A DNA stretch of 64,000 nucleotides from Nocardioides insulae DSM 17944 (GCF_000422825.1 NZ_AUGU01000013.1:620001-684000); one strand, 5' to 3'. Positions 38,909-47,869 are shown, counted from the stretch's first letter. Notes: generated from the sequence alone by a model not told the origin. Program-made: numbers and translations.

Positions 38909-39219
38909 CAGCTCCCCTGCTTCTCGAGCGTGGCCCACAGCCCGAACTCGTGCATGGCCTGGACGTCGCGCTCCATCTCCTCGCGGCTCCCCGAGCTCAC
39001 CGCGGACTTCCCGTCCCGGTGGACCTCCAGCATCAGCTTCTCCGCCTTCTTCTTGGCGTAGCCGAAGTAGGACTGGAAGACGTAGGTGACATAGGACATC
39101 AGGTTGACCGGGTCGTTCCACACGATCGTCACCCACGGACTGGTCGACGCCACCAACGGATCGGTGACCGGGCTCTCCTGCTCCGTCGGAGCGACCTCGG
39201 TGGGGCTGGGAGCGGACAT
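38908..39219 (-). CDS. clpS: ClpS, adaptor for the Clp protease
   Basis: Adaptor of 103 residues that delivers N-degron substrates to ClpC/ClpA-type unfoldases. After a disordered N-tail the core has [40 protein letters not shown] and a final [12 protein letters not shown], with the conserved NDP and hydrophobic pocket residues. An ATG nine bases upstream (39228) is an equal start. It is divergent from pncB, as in mycobacteria (clpS and pncB1), and followed by DUF2017. Confidence 0.93.
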   Translation of the reverse strand: MSAPSPTEVAPTEQESPVTDPLVASTSPWVTIVWNDPVNLMSYVTYVFQSYFGYAKKKAEKLMLEVHRDGKSAVSSGSREEMERDVQAMHEFGLWATLEKQGS

Positions 39220-39279
39220 GCCGCCCATGGTTCCACACCGCTGCGAGCGCATCTCGACGCGGCTTGCCACACTGTCCCC

Positions 39280-40587
39280 GTGACCGTCCCCCCGTCCGGA
39301 CCAGCGGCCGACAGCACCGCGCTGCTGACCGACCACTACGAACTCACCATGCTCCAGGCCTCGCTCGCGGCAGGCACGGCCGACCGCCGGGCGGTCTTCG
39401 AGCTCTTCCCCCGCAGGCTTCCCGAGGGCCGCAGGTACGGCGTGGTGGCGGGTGTCGGGCGCGCCCTCGAGGCACTGGAATCCTTCACCTTCGGTGATGC
39501 CGAACTGGCGGTGCTGGCCGAGGTGCTGGACGGACCGACGCTGAACCGGCTGGCCGAGTACCGGTTCTCCGGCGACATCTGGGGATATCCCGAGGGCGAG
39601 ATGTACTTCCCGCACTCACCGCTGCTGGTGGTCGAGTCCACCTTCGCCGAGGCCGTCCTGCTCGAGACCCTGCTGCTCTCGATCTACAACCATGACTCCG
39701 CGATCGCCTCGGCGGCCTCCCGGATGACGCTCGCGGCCGGCGAACGACCGTGCATCGAGATGGGGTCGCGCCGCACCCACGAGCAGGCCGCGGTGGCGGC
39801 CGCGCGCGCGGCGTACATCGCCGGTTTCGTCTCGACCTCCAATCTCGCGGCCCGCGCCCGGTACGGCGTCCCCACCGCCGGCACCAGCGCACACAGCTTC
39901 ACGCTGCTGCACGACACCGAGGAGCAGGCGTTCCGCGCGCAGGTCGACTCACTGGGTCGGGGCACCACCCTGCTGGTCGACACCTACGACGTCGCCGGGG
40001 CGGTGCGGCTCGCGGTCCAGGTGGCGGGTCCCGAGCTCGGCGCGGTGCGGATCGACTCCGGCGACCTGGCCGCGCTCGCCGTCCAGGTGCGCCGCCAGCT
40101 CGACGACCTCGGCAACACCGACACCCGGATCATCGTCACCAGCGACCTGGACGAGTACGCCATCGCGGCCCTGGCCGCGGCGCCGGTCGACGGGTACGGC
40201 GTGGGCACCCAGCTGGTCACCGGCAGTGGCCACCCGGCCGCCGGCTTCGTCTACAAGCTGGTCGCCCGCGAGGGCGCCTCCGGCGAACTCGAGCCGGTGG
40301 CCAAGAAGAGCAAGGACAAGGCCTCCGTCGGTGGGCGCAAGTTCGCGCTGCGCCGGCGTTCGGCCGCCGGTGTCGCCGAGGCCGAGATCATCGGGGTCGG
40401 CACTCCCCCGGTGGGCGAGGAGGATGACCGGCCGCTGCTCAGCCCCCTGGTCCGGTCCGGCGAGGTCGTCGGCCGCGAGCCCCTCGACGCCGCCAGGGCC
40501 CGGCACCAGGCCGCCCGCGCCGAGCTCCCCCTCGCCATCCACGCGATGAGCCGGGGCGAGCCGGCGATCGACACGGTCTTCGCCTGA
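39280..40587 (+). CDS. pncB: Nicotinate phosphoribosyltransferase
   Basis: Converts nicotinate and PRPP to nicotinate mononucleotide in NAD salvage. 435 residues from a GTG. Typical segments: [20 protein letters not shown], the helix [28 protein letters not shown], the phosphate-binding DSGDLAALA and [16 protein letters not shown] lies six bases before the GTG. Next is pncA, so nicotinamide can pass to nicotinate and then to NaMN through neighbouring genes. Confidence 0.95.
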   Translation: MTVPPSGPAADSTALLTDHYELTMLQASLAAGTADRRAVFELFPRRLPEGRRYGVVAGVGRALEALESFTFGDAELAVLAEVLDGPTLNRLAEYRFSGDIWGYPEGEMYFPHSPLLVVESTFAEAVLLETLLLSIYNHDSAIASAASRMTLAAGERPCIEMGSRRTHEQAAVAAARAAYIAGFVSTSNLAARARYGVPTAGTSAHSFTLLHDTEEQAFRAQVDSLGRGTTLLVDTYDVAGAVRLAVQVAGPELGAVRIDSGDLAALAVQVRRQLDDLGNTDTRIIVTSDLDEYAIAALAAAPVDGYGVGTQLVTGSGHPAAGFVYKLVAREGASGELEPVAKKSKDKASVGGRKFALRRRSAAGVAEAEIIGVGTPPVGEEDDRPLLSPLVRSGEVVGREPLDAARARHQAARAELPLAIHAMSRGEPAIDTVFA

Positions 40588-40683
40588 CCGCCTCCACAGC
40601 GTCGCCCACGAAGCGGACCGTCCGGACCGCTCGCAGTCTTAGGACACGGTCGCCGACCGGGTCGGGCCGTCACCGCCGTCCAC

Positions 40684-40689
40684 TACATT
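40684..40689 (+). promoter_or_regulatory. -10 box of pncA
   Basis: TACATT followed by six bases and the ATG at 40696. So pncA can be transcribed separately from pncB. Confidence 0.5.
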
Positions 40690-40695
40690 CGGGGA

Positions 40696-41274
40696 ATGAC
40701 CAAGCGGGCACTGATCGTGGTCGATGTGCAGAACGACTTCTGCGAGGGCGGGTCCCTGGCGGTCCGAGGCGGGGCCGGGGTGGCGCACGCGATCGCCGCG
40801 CTCATCCACGCGTGGTCCGCGGGCGCGCCTGAGGTGCCTGCCTACGACCACGTCGTGGCGACCAAGGATCACCACATCGACCCGGGCGACCACTTCGCCC
40901 GGGAGCCCGACTACCGCACCAGTTGGCCCGTGCACTGCCAGGTCGGCACGGAGGGCGAGCGGTTCCACCCCAACCTGGACCCGGAGCCGTTCGACGCGAT
41001 CTTCCGGAAGGGCGAGTACACCGCCGCCTACTCCGGCTTCGAAGGGGTCGATGAGGGGGGCACCGGGCTGGCCGCCTGGCTGCGCGCCCGGGAGATCGAG
41101 GCCCTCGACGTGTGCGGTCTGGCCACCGACCACTGTGTCCGCGCCACCGCCCTCGACGCCGTCCGCGAGGGGTTCCGGACCACCCTCCGACTCGACCTGT
41201 GCGCCGGGGTCGCCGAGGAGACCACCGAGCGCGCGGTCGAGGAGATGCGCACGGCGGGGGTCCTGATCGGGTGA
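40696..41274 (+). CDS. pncA: Nicotinamidase
   Basis: Isochorismatase-fold amidohydrolase that deaminates nicotinamide (and pyrazinamide) to the acid. 192 residues. The catalytic triad is Asp10, Lys105 (FRKGEYTAAYSGF) and Cys147 (ATDHCVRAT); metal ligands are Asp58, His60, His66 and His80, all in place. The cis-peptide region VCGLATDHC is intact. It feeds nicotinate to PncB, encoded 108 bases upstream. Confidence 0.95.
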   Translation: MTKRALIVVDVQNDFCEGGSLAVRGGAGVAHAIAALIHAWSAGAPEVPAYDHVVATKDHHIDPGDHFAREPDYRTSWPVHCQVGTEGERFHPNLDPEPFDAIFRKGEYTAAYSGFEGVDEGGTGLAAWLRAREIEALDVCGLATDHCVRATALDAVREGFRTTLRLDLCAGVAEETTERAVEEMRTAGVLIG

Positions 41275-41307
41275 GGCCGACGCGGGCGGGGCGGCTGCCG
41301 GCCCGGC

Positions 41308-41346
41308 CGTCCCCCGTGTCCGTCCCCCGTGTCCCTCCCCCGTGTC
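41308..41346. repeat. 13-bp tandem repeat, three units
   Basis: CGTCCCCCGTGTC is repeated at 41308 and 41321, with a one-base variant at 41334. It lies between the pncA stop and the MFS gene; no coding role. Confidence 0.85.
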
Positions 41347-41430
41347 CCCGAGCCGCTCCGGCCGTAGAGGCAGCCGATCCAGCTCTATAACGATCCGCCA
41401 ACGGCCGCCCCGCGCGGGTGTAACTGCGGT

Positions 41431-41436
41431 TAGGGT
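41431..41436 (+). promoter_or_regulatory. -10 box of the MFS gene
   Basis: TAGGGT followed by six bases and the GTG at 41443. Confidence 0.55.
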
Positions 41437-41442
41437 CCGCGA

Positions 41443-42651
41443 GTGGCATCGATCTCGGCGTTGGCACCCTTTCGCGTACCCCATTTCGCCTGGTACTTCG
41501 GCGCTCGCGCCGTCAACCAGGCCGGGCACACGATGGCACCGGTCGCCCTGGCGTTCGGCGTCCTCGCGCTGACCGACGCCCCCGGAGCCCTCGGCGCGGT
41601 GCTGGCGGCGCACATGGTCCCGATGGTGGCGCTGCTGCTCGCCGGCGGTGTGATCGCCGACCGCTTCGGCCGTCGCCGGGTCATCCAGGCCTCCAACATC
41701 CTCTCCGGCCTGACCCAGGGCAGCATCGCGCTTCTGATGCTCACCGGCAACGCCGAGATCTGGCACCTGGTCGCTCTGTCCGCGCTGAACGGCGTGGCCT
41801 CGGCAGCCGCGATGCCGGCGCTGATGGGACTCGTGCCGCAGTTGGTCCCGCGGCAACTCCTGCAACAGGCGAACGTGCTGCTCTCGCTGACCCGGGCGTC
41901 CCTGATGATCCTCGGGCCGAGCCTCGCGGCCCTGCTCGTCGTCACGGTCGGGCCCGGCTGGGCGCTCGCCGTCGACTCCCTCACCTGGCTGCTCTCGGCC
42001 GCCCTGCTGATCCCCGTGCGCATCCCGCCGCCCGCCGCGGTGCGCGCCAGCATGGTCGCCGAACTGCGCGACGGGTGGCGCTACTTCCGGGCCACCACCT
42101 GGCTGTGGCTCATGGTGGGCGCCTTCGCGATCCTCAACGCCCTGCACGAGGGCGGCATCACCACTCTCGGTCCGGCACGCGCGACCCAGACCGGGATCGG
42201 CGAGGGGGGCTGGGGCCTGGCCCTGTCCGCCCAGGCTGTCGGCGCCCTGGCCGCCACCCTGATCTTCATGCGCTGGTCCTTGCAGCGTCCGCTGGTGGTG
42301 GGCGTGCTGGGCAACATCCTGTACGGCTTGCCGATGATCGTCCTGGCGCTGTGGCCCTCCACCTGGCCGCTGCTCATCAGTACGTTCCTGGCCGGCTTCG
42401 GCGTCCAGACCTTCAGCCTGGGCTGGCACCTGGCGATGCAGGAGAACGTCCCGCAGGACATGCTGTCCCGGGCCTATTCCTATGACCAACTGGGCTCGTT
42501 CGTCGCCATCCCGATCGGCCAGTTGGCGATGGGCCCGCTCGCCGCGGCCCACGGCATGTCCGAGGTGCTCCTCCTCGCCGGCCTGGCCTACGTCACGATC
42601 TGCGTCCTGACCCTCGCCAGCCCGGCCGTGCGTCATCTCGCCCGGGCCTGA
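41443..42651 (+). CDS. MFS transporter (EntS/MFS_3-like)
   Basis: 402-residue membrane protein with about 12 helices. The loop between helices 2 and 3, GGVIADRFGRRRVIQASN, is the MFS motif A. The overall pattern (FRVPHFAWYFGARAVNQAGH at the start, EGGITTLGPA in the second half) matches the MFS_3 group with enterobactin exporter EntS and macrolide exporters. Substrate unknown; no siderophore genes lie nearby. The start is GTG, leaderless by the upstream TAGGGT. Confidence 0.85.
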   Translation: MASISALAPFRVPHFAWYFGARAVNQAGHTMAPVALAFGVLALTDAPGALGAVLAAHMVPMVALLLAGGVIADRFGRRRVIQASNILSGLTQGSIALLMLTGNAEIWHLVALSALNGVASAAAMPALMGLVPQLVPRQLLQQANVLLSLTRASLMILGPSLAALLVVTVGPGWALAVDSLTWLLSAALLIPVRIPPPAAVRASMVAELRDGWRYFRATTWLWLMVGAFAILNALHEGGITTLGPARATQTGIGEGGWGLALSAQAVGALAATLIFMRWSLQRPLVVGVLGNILYGLPMIVLALWPSTWPLLISTFLAGFGVQTFSLGWHLAMQENVPQDMLSRAYSYDQLGSFVAIPIGQLAMGPLAAAHGMSEVLLLAGLAYVTICVLTLASPAVRHLARA

Positions 42652-42695
42652 ATCCGGCCCCGGGCCCACCCGGCTGCCGGGCGGGCCGAACCGAC

Positions 42696-43247
42696 TCAGG
42701 ACCGGCCGCACCACCGTTGGGCCAGGGTGCCGATCACGGTCACATTGCGGTTGGTGGAGACGCCGAACACCTTCTCCACCGGTGCGTTGGTGAGCTTGCT
42801 GGTGTGGAAGTCCTCGCCCAGCAGCAGGTGGACGCCGCGGCCGCGGATCCGGCCGACCTCGGCGCCGTTCCAGCGTGCCTCGAAGGCGGTGATCGCCTCG
42901 GGCTCGGGATCGCGCTTGAGCAGTGAGACGTAGCGCCGCCCCGACCAGTCGAGCTCGGCGGCGAGCCGCTCCGCGTCCTCGGCCACCCCGGCCAGCTCCG
43001 CCGGGGTGAAACAGACCGTCGGCACCTCGAAGCCGCGGTCCGCGGCGAAGGACTCCTCCAGCAGGGCTTCGGCCTCGGCCCGCTCCCCGGTGTCCAGGTC
43101 GACCCGAACGTTGCCGGTGTTGAGGTACGTCGCCACCTCGGCCCCGCCGGCGCGCTCGACGCTCGCAATGACGTCGGCCTTCGGGAACTTGCGGGTGCTG
43201 CCGAGGTTGATGGCGCGCAGGAAGGCGATCCATGTGGTCACCTTCAC
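42696..43247 (-). CDS. DUF1697 protein
   Basis: 183-residue protein of the DUF1697 family: WIAFLRAINLGSTRKFPKAD at the N-terminus (family signature LRAINVGG-like), VATYLNTGNVRVD, LLKRDPEPEAI, and the C-terminal FGVSTNRNVTVIGTLAQRW with the conserved RN. The fold is predicted ferredoxin-like alpha/beta; biochemical role unknown. Start is GTG 43247. It is divergent from marR and probably shares its AT-rich promoter: TATATA at 43267-43272 fits a -10 for this direction. Confidence 0.88.
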   Translation of the reverse strand: MKVTTWIAFLRAINLGSTRKFPKADVIASVERAGGAEVATYLNTGNVRVDLDTGERAEAEALLEESFAADRGFEVPTVCFTPAELAGVAEDAERLAAELDWSGRRYVSLLKRDPEPEAITAFEARWNGAEVGRIRGRGVHLLLGEDFHTSKLTNAPVEKVFGVSTNRNVTVIGTLAQRWCGRS

Positions 43248-43269
43248 GATTCTCTCAGGTGGACTTTAT

Positions 43270-43288
43270 ATAGGGAACCTATGCATAG
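43270..43288. promoter_or_regulatory. MarR operator over the marR promoter
   Basis: Two overlapping palindromes, ATAGG-GAA-CCTAT (43270-43282) and CTATGCATAG (43279-43288). They lie between a -35-like TGGACT and the -10 CATAGT (43284-43289), six bases before GTG 43296. Binding here would block marR and probably the divergent DUF1697 gene. Confidence 0.6.
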
Positions 43289-43295
43289 TGATGAG

Positions 43296-43793
43296 GTGAC
43301 CCAGCCCAGTGAGCCCGACCGCTCCGCCTCCCCGACGGGCGGCGCGACGCCGGACCCGACCGGCGACCTCGCGATCTACGCCGTCCGCCTGGTCCGGTTG
43401 CTACGCCGGGAGCTCGACCTGCCGGCCGGCTCCCGGGTGCTCTCGATCCTGGACGCCGAAGGGCCCCAGGGCATCACCGCGCTCGCCCGGCTCGACGGCT
43501 GTTCCCAGCCGACCATGTCGGGGCAGATCGCCTACCTCGTCGAGCGCGGCCTGGTGAGCAGGACGCCGCACCCCGAGGACGCCCGCAGCAGCCTGATCAC
43601 GATGACCGACCAGGGCCGGGAGTCCCTCGCCACCACCAGGGCCGGTGTCTCCCGGCTGCTGCGCGAGCGACTGGTCCCGACCGACCACACCGCCGAGGAG
43701 CTGGCCACCACCGTGGCGCTCCTGCGTGACCTGATCGAGCCTCAGCCCGCCGCGACGGCGGCCGAGACCCGGACCGAGAAAGGAAACAAGTGA
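43296..43793 (+). CDS. MarR-family transcriptional regulator
   Basis: 165-residue winged-helix repressor: YAVRLVRLLRRELDLPAGSR dimerisation helix, recognition helix region LARLDGCSQPTMSGQIAYLVERG, and wing TPHPEDARSSLITMTDQG. I start it at GTG 43296, with CATAGT six bases upstream; the in-frame ATG at 43281 would lie inside the operator and is less likely. It overlaps the following MFS gene (GTGA), so the two form an autoregulated efflux operon. Confidence 0.9.
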   Translation: MTQPSEPDRSASPTGGATPDPTGDLAIYAVRLVRLLRRELDLPAGSRVLSILDAEGPQGITALARLDGCSQPTMSGQIAYLVERGLVSRTPHPEDARSSLITMTDQGRESLATTRAGVSRLLRERLVPTDHTAEELATTVALLRDLIEPQPAATAAETRTEKGNK

Positions 43794-45067
43794 GCGACAG
43801 CGCCACCGACCCCGCCACCAGCACGGGGCCCTCCCCCGCGACGAAACAGTCCATCCTCAAGCAGCCCCGCGCGGTCTGGGCGGTCGCCTTCGCCTGCGTG
43901 ATCGCCTTCATGGGGATCGGCCTGGTCGACCCGATCCTCAAGGAGATCGCGGCCGAACTCGAGGCCACCCCCAGCCAGGTGTCCCTGCTGTTCACCAGCT
44001 ACATGGCGGTGATGGGCGTGTCCATGCTGATCACCGGCGTGATCTCCAGCCGGATCGGTGCCAAGCGGACCCTGCTGGCCGGCTTGGCGCTGATCATCGT
44101 CTTCTCCGCCCTCGCCGGGATGTCCGACTCCGTCGGCGCCGTGATCGGCTTCCGTGCGGGCTGGGGGCTGGGCAACGCCCTGTTCGTCGCCACCGCGCTG
44201 TCGACCATCGTCAGCGCCGCGACCGGCTCGGTCGCCCAGGCGATCATCCTCTTCGAGGCCGCCCTGGGTCTCGGCATCGCCGCCGGGCCGCTGGTCGGCG
44301 GTTTCCTCGGTGAGCACTCCTGGCGGGCCCCCTTCTTCGGCGTGGCCGGCCTGATGTGCCTCGCCCTGGTGGCCACCGCGTTCCTGCTCCCGAAGACCCC
44401 GGCGACCGGCCGGCGTACCTCGATCCTCGATCCGTTCCGGGCCCTTCGGCATCGCGCCCTGCTGATCCTCGCCCTGGTCGCGATCTGCTACAACATCGGC
44501 TTCTTCACCCTGATGGCGGCCGGCCCGTTCGCCCTGCCCAGCTTCGACATCATGCAGGTCGGCTGGACCTTCTTCGGCTGGGGCATCCTGCTCGCGATCA
44601 CCTCGGTGTGGGTCGCCCCGCTGGTGCAGCGGGTGTTCGGCACCGTGCCCTGCCTGGTCGGCGTCCTCGCGCTGTTCGCGCTCGATCTGGCGATGATGGC
44701 GCTCGGTGCGATGCACGAACCGGTCGTGGTGCTCGGCATCGTCGCCGCCGGCGCACTGCTCGGCATCACCAACACCCTGGTCACCGAGGCCGTGATGGGC
44801 TCCGCCCCGGTCGAGCGGCCGGTCGCCTCGGCGGCGTACTCGTTCGTCCGCTTCACCGGCGGCGCGGTCGGCCCCTACGTCGCCCTCAAACTGGCCGAGA
44901 ACGTCGACCTGCACGCCCCCTTCTGGTTCGGCGCCGCCTCCGTCGCCCTCGGCGTCGTCCTGCTGGCCTGCGGCTACCGCGTCGTCACCCGCGCCCTGCA
45001 CGGCGAGGCCCCGACGGCCCGCTCGGCCGAAGAGGCCGAGGACCTCGCCCTCGCCGACCTGGACTGA
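43790..45067 (+). CDS. MFS drug-efflux transporter in the marR operon
   Basis: 425-residue MFS protein with 12 predicted helices of the DHA1 type. Motif A is degenerate (GVISSRIGAKRTLLAG), and motif C-like glycine-rich LGLGIAAGPLVGGFLG in helix 5 supports a drug:proton antiporter. Cytosolic acidic C-terminus. The start codon overlaps the marR stop, so expression depends on MarR; substrate and inducer unknown. Two hairpins follow. Confidence 0.88.
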   Translation: MSDSATDPATSTGPSPATKQSILKQPRAVWAVAFACVIAFMGIGLVDPILKEIAAELEATPSQVSLLFTSYMAVMGVSMLITGVISSRIGAKRTLLAGLALIIVFSALAGMSDSVGAVIGFRAGWGLGNALFVATALSTIVSAATGSVAQAIILFEAALGLGIAAGPLVGGFLGEHSWRAPFFGVAGLMCLALVATAFLLPKTPATGRRTSILDPFRALRHRALLILALVAICYNIGFFTLMAAGPFALPSFDIMQVGWTFFGWGILLAITSVWVAPLVQRVFGTVPCLVGVLALFALDLAMMALGAMHEPVVVLGIVAAGALLGITNTLVTEAVMGSAPVERPVASAAYSFVRFTGGAVGPYVALKLAENVDLHAPFWFGAASVALGVVLLACGYRVVTRALHGEAPTARSAEEAEDLALADLD

Positions 45068-45077
45068 TCCCTCGGCG

Positions 45078-45100
45078 CGAGCGTGTCTCCGCCACGCTCG
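45078..45100. terminator. Hairpin after the MFS gene
   Basis: Eight-bp perfect stem CGAGCGTG/CACGCTCG with a 7-base loop, ten bases after the MFS stop. Confidence 0.6.
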
Positions 45101-45110
45101 ACCCGACTCG

Positions 45111-45150
45111 GCACCGGGATGGGACGTCCTCCGACGCCCCGTCCCGGTGC
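45111..45150. terminator. Second convergent hairpin between MFS and helicase genes
   Basis: GCACCGGGA (45111-45119) pairs with TCCCGGTGC (45142-45150), extended inward by GGG/CCC and CG/CG with small mismatches. It ends five bases before the helicase stop codon. Confidence 0.65.
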
Positions 45151-45155
45151 GCGGG

Positions 45156-46970
45156 TCACGAGGTACGGCGAGCGGCCCAGTCGCGGATCCGGTCGATCCG
45201 GGCGCGCAACTGGTCGCCGTTGGCGACCGCCGCGGCGGGGCCGCCGCACTCCTTGCGCAGCGCCGAGTGGGTGACCCCGTGCGGCTGGCCGGTGCGGTGG
45301 TTCCAGGCGGCGACCAGCCCGTTGAGTTCGCGACGTAGCACCGCCAGTTGCTCGTGGGCGGAAACGTCGGCCAGGGAGTCGGCGGCCGCCTCGGACGCAG
45401 TGCGTTCCGGGGCTGCGGCCGCGGGCCTCTGCTTGCGGGCGCGGTCGCTCTGCCGCTGACGCAGCAGGTCACGCATCTGGTCGGCGTCCAGCAGGCCGGG
45501 GATGCCGAGGAAGTCCATCTCCTCCTCCGACCCGACCTTCACCTCGCCCTCATGGCCGAACTCGCCGCCGTCGAAGAGCACCCGGTCGAACCGGGCCTCC
45601 GAACCCAGCGCCTCCCAGGGACCGAAGGCCTCCTCGGCGCTGGCCGCCTCACTGGCGTTGGCCTGGGCGAGCAGGCCGTCCTCCTCGGCGAAGAGGTCGT
45701 TCTCGTCGGTGACCTTCTTGCCCAGCACGTGGTCGCGCGCGACCTCCATCTCGTTCGCGAACCCGAGCAGGTTCGCGACCGAGGGCAGGAAGACCGAGGC
45801 GGTCTCGCCGCGTGAGCGGGACCGGACGAAACGACCGACCGCCTGCGCGAAGAACAGCGGCGTGGAGGTCGTGGTGGCATAGACCCCCACCGCCAGCCTC
45901 GGGACGTCGACTCCCTCGGAGACCATCCGGACCGCGACCATCCAGCGGTCCTCGTTCTTGGCGAAGGTGTCGATCTTCTTCGAGGCGGCCTTCTCATCGG
46001 AGAGCACCACGGTGGCGGCCGTGCCGGTGAGCCCCTTGAGCATCTTGGCGTAGGCGCGCGCGGAGTCCTGGTCGGTCGCGATCACCAGACCACCGGCGTC
46101 CGGGACGTGCCGGCGTACCTCCGAGAGCCGCTTGTCGGCGGCCTCGAGCACCGCCGGCATCCAGGAGCCCTTCGGGTCCAGTGCCGCCCGCAGTGCCTGC
46201 TGGGACAGATCCTTGGTGAGCGGCGCCCCCAGCGAGGCGGAGAGGGTGTCGCCGGCGCGGGTCCGCCAGGCCATCTCACCGGAGTACGCCATGAAGAGCA
46301 CGGGGCGGACCACGTGGTCCTTGAGCGCGTCCGCGTACCCGTAGGTGTAGTCGGCCACCGAGCGGGGGATGCCGTCGTCGCCGGGGGCGTAGGTGACGAA
46401 GGGGATCGGGTTCACGTCGGACCGGAACGGCGTACCCGTGAGGGCGAGTCGCCGCGCGGCCGGGTCGAACGCCTCGCGGACCCCCTCACCCCAGGAGAGC
46501 GCGTCGCCGGCGTGGTGCACCTCGTCGAGGATCACCAGGGTCTTGAACCGCTCGGTGCGGATCCGCATCGCCAGCGGGTTGACCGCCACACCCGCATAGG
46601 TCACGGCCACGCCGACGAAGTCCGCCGAGGTCTTGCCCTGACCGGCCGAATAGGTGGGGTCGATCGGGATCCCGGCCCGGGAGGCCGCCTGGGCCCACTG
46701 GGTCTTGAGGTGCTCGGTGGGCGCCACCACGATGACCCGGTCGATCTGACGGCGGCCCAGCAGTTCGGCCGCCACCGACAGGGCGAAGGTGGTCTTGCCG
46801 GCGCCGGGGGTGGCCACCGCGAGGAAGTCGCGGGGGTGCTCGGTGAAGTACCTGGTCATCGCGGCCTGCTGCCAGGCACGCAGTTTCGTGGCCGTGCCCC
46901 ACGCTGCCCGCTCCGGCCAGGCCGGGGGCAGTGCGTCGGGGGTAGCGGCCTCAGTCGGCCGCCCGGTCAC
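45156..46970 (-). CDS. DEAD/DEAH-box superfamily 2 helicase
   Basis: 604-residue SF2 helicase. Motif I TPGAGKT (about 54-60), motif II DEVHH, motif III TGTPFR, motif VI QAVGRFVRSRSRG; the two RecA-like domains span about 30-420. The C-terminal ~180 residues are a family-specific extension with an acidic segment and a helical end (LRRELNGLVAAWNHRTGQPH). Similar to actinobacterial helicases near DUF3039; likely acts on DNA or RNA repair intermediates, not shown. GTG start overlaps the DUF3039 stop (GTGA), so the two are translated together. Confidence 0.9.
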   Translation of the reverse strand: MTGRPTEAATPDALPPAWPERAAWGTATKLRAWQQAAMTRYFTEHPRDFLAVATPGAGKTTFALSVAAELLGRRQIDRVIVVAPTEHLKTQWAQAASRAGIPIDPTYSAGQGKTSADFVGVAVTYAGVAVNPLAMRIRTERFKTLVILDEVHHAGDALSWGEGVREAFDPAARRLALTGTPFRSDVNPIPFVTYAPGDDGIPRSVADYTYGYADALKDHVVRPVLFMAYSGEMAWRTRAGDTLSASLGAPLTKDLSQQALRAALDPKGSWMPAVLEAADKRLSEVRRHVPDAGGLVIATDQDSARAYAKMLKGLTGTAATVVLSDEKAASKKIDTFAKNEDRWMVAVRMVSEGVDVPRLAVGVYATTTSTPLFFAQAVGRFVRSRSRGETASVFLPSVANLLGFANEMEVARDHVLGKKVTDENDLFAEEDGLLAQANASEAASAEEAFGPWEALGSEARFDRVLFDGGEFGHEGEVKVGSEEEMDFLGIPGLLDADQMRDLLRQRQSDRARKQRPAAAAPERTASEAAADSLADVSAHEQLAVLRRELNGLVAAWNHRTGQPHGVTHSALRKECGGPAAAVANGDQLRARIDRIRDWAARRTS

Positions 46971-47254
46971 TCCGGGTTGCTCCCCGAGTCACCCTCGCCG
47001 GAGGAGTCGTTGAGACCCTCCCAGACCTCTTTGCACTCGGGGCAGACCGGGAACTTGCTGCCGTCGCGGCTGGGCACCCAGACCTTGCCGCACAGGGCGA
47101 CGACCGGCGTACCCATCACCATCGCCTCGGTGAGCTTCTCCTTCGGCACATAGTGCGAGAACCGCTCGTGATCGCCTTCCTCGGTGGGGACCGTCCGCTC
47201 GCGGACCTCCTCGTCCACGGCGGTGCCGCCATTGCCGAATCCCTGGAAAGCCAT
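46967..47254 (-). CDS. DUF3039 protein with zinc-ribbon-like Cys
   Basis: 95-residue soluble protein matching DUF3039: RFSHYVPKEKLTEAMVMGTP, ALCGKVWVPSRDGSKFPVC and PECKEVWEGL. Three Cys (ALC, and the CPEC pair) suggest a small metal-binding fold, perhaps completed by a His. Acidic, disordered tail. TAGGCT six bases before the ATG predicts a leaderless message, and the helicase follows with a 4-base overlap. A role as a helicase partner is an inference from that coupling only. Confidence 0.88.
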   Translation of the reverse strand: MAFQGFGNGGTAVDEEVRERTVPTEEGDHERFSHYVPKEKLTEAMVMGTPVVALCGKVWVPSRDGSKFPVCPECKEVWEGLNDSSGEGDSGSNPE

Positions 47255-47260
47255 GGCGTC

Positions 47261-47266
47261 AGCCTA
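47261..47266 (-). promoter_or_regulatory. -10 box of the DUF3039-helicase operon
   Basis: TAGGCT on the minus strand followed by six bases and the ATG at 47254. Confidence 0.55.
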
Positions 47267-47287
47267 CGTCAGCGGGACGAGCACCGG

Positions 47288-47845
47288 TCAGTTGAGTTCC
47301 GGGTCGATCGGCCGGGTCGAGCGCCAGGCGAGCTCGCCGGGCTGGCGGCGCAGGACGTCGCGAAGCAGCCCGTCCGGGTCGGCGCGGAAGGGGTCGTAGG
47401 GCTGCGATGGGACGACGTACCAGTCGCCGCGCGCGATCTCCGACTGCAACTGCCCGGCTCCCCACCCGGCGTACCCGGCGAAGACGCGCAGGCCGTCCAG
47501 CCAGCCGTCGACCAGCTCCTGGGGCGTGTCGAGATCGATCAGCCCCAGCCGGTCGGCGACCTGCTTGAACCCGACCGGTAACTCCGCGGGGTCATGCAGG
47601 AGCGCGACCGCGAGCGCCGCCTCGGTGCCGACCGGCCCGCCCTGGAACAGCACGCCCGGCCCGACGACCGCACTCCCCCAGCCGTCCAGCACATCGCCCA
47701 CCGCGACCTCGGTCGGCCGGTTGAGCACCACCCCGAGGCTGCCGTCGTCGTCGGCGTCGAGGATGAGGACGACGGTGTCGGCGAAGTTCGGATCGAGCAG
47801 GCCCGGGGTCGCCACCACCAGCGCTCCTGCCCGGACCTCGTCCAT
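47288..47845 (-). CDS. YqgE/AlgH family protein
   Basis: 185-residue protein of the UPF0301 (YqgE/AlgH) family: GALVVATPGLLDPNFADTVV at the start, GVVLNRPTEVAVGDVL, FQGGPVGTEAALAVAL, and RVFAGYAGWGAGQLQSEI. The fold is known but the biochemical role is not established. It is divergent from a TetR gene, and their -10 boxes overlap. Confidence 0.92.
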   Translation of the reverse strand: MDEVRAGALVVATPGLLDPNFADTVVLILDADDDGSLGVVLNRPTEVAVGDVLDGWGSAVVGPGVLFQGGPVGTEAALAVALLHDPAELPVGFKQVADRLGLIDLDTPQELVDGWLDGLRVFAGYAGWGAGQLQSEIARGDWYVVPSQPYDPFRADPDGLLRDVLRRQPGELAWRSTRPIDPELN

Positions 47846-47852
47846 GCCTCCG

Positions 47853-47862
47853 AGATTAGACT
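47853..47862. promoter_or_regulatory. Overlapping bidirectional -10 element (yqgE and tetR)
   Basis: AGATTAGACT contains TAATCT on the minus strand (47853-47858), seven bases before the yqgE ATG at 47845, and TAGACT on the plus strand (47857-47862), seven bases before the tetR GTG at 47870. The hexamers share two bases. Confidence 0.6.
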
Positions 47863-47869
47863 CACCGGG

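Noticed and set aside
40639..43233. Minus-strand open frame of over 850 codons over pncA and the MFS gene
   Set aside because: Shadow of real plus-strand genes, with composition typical of wrong frames.
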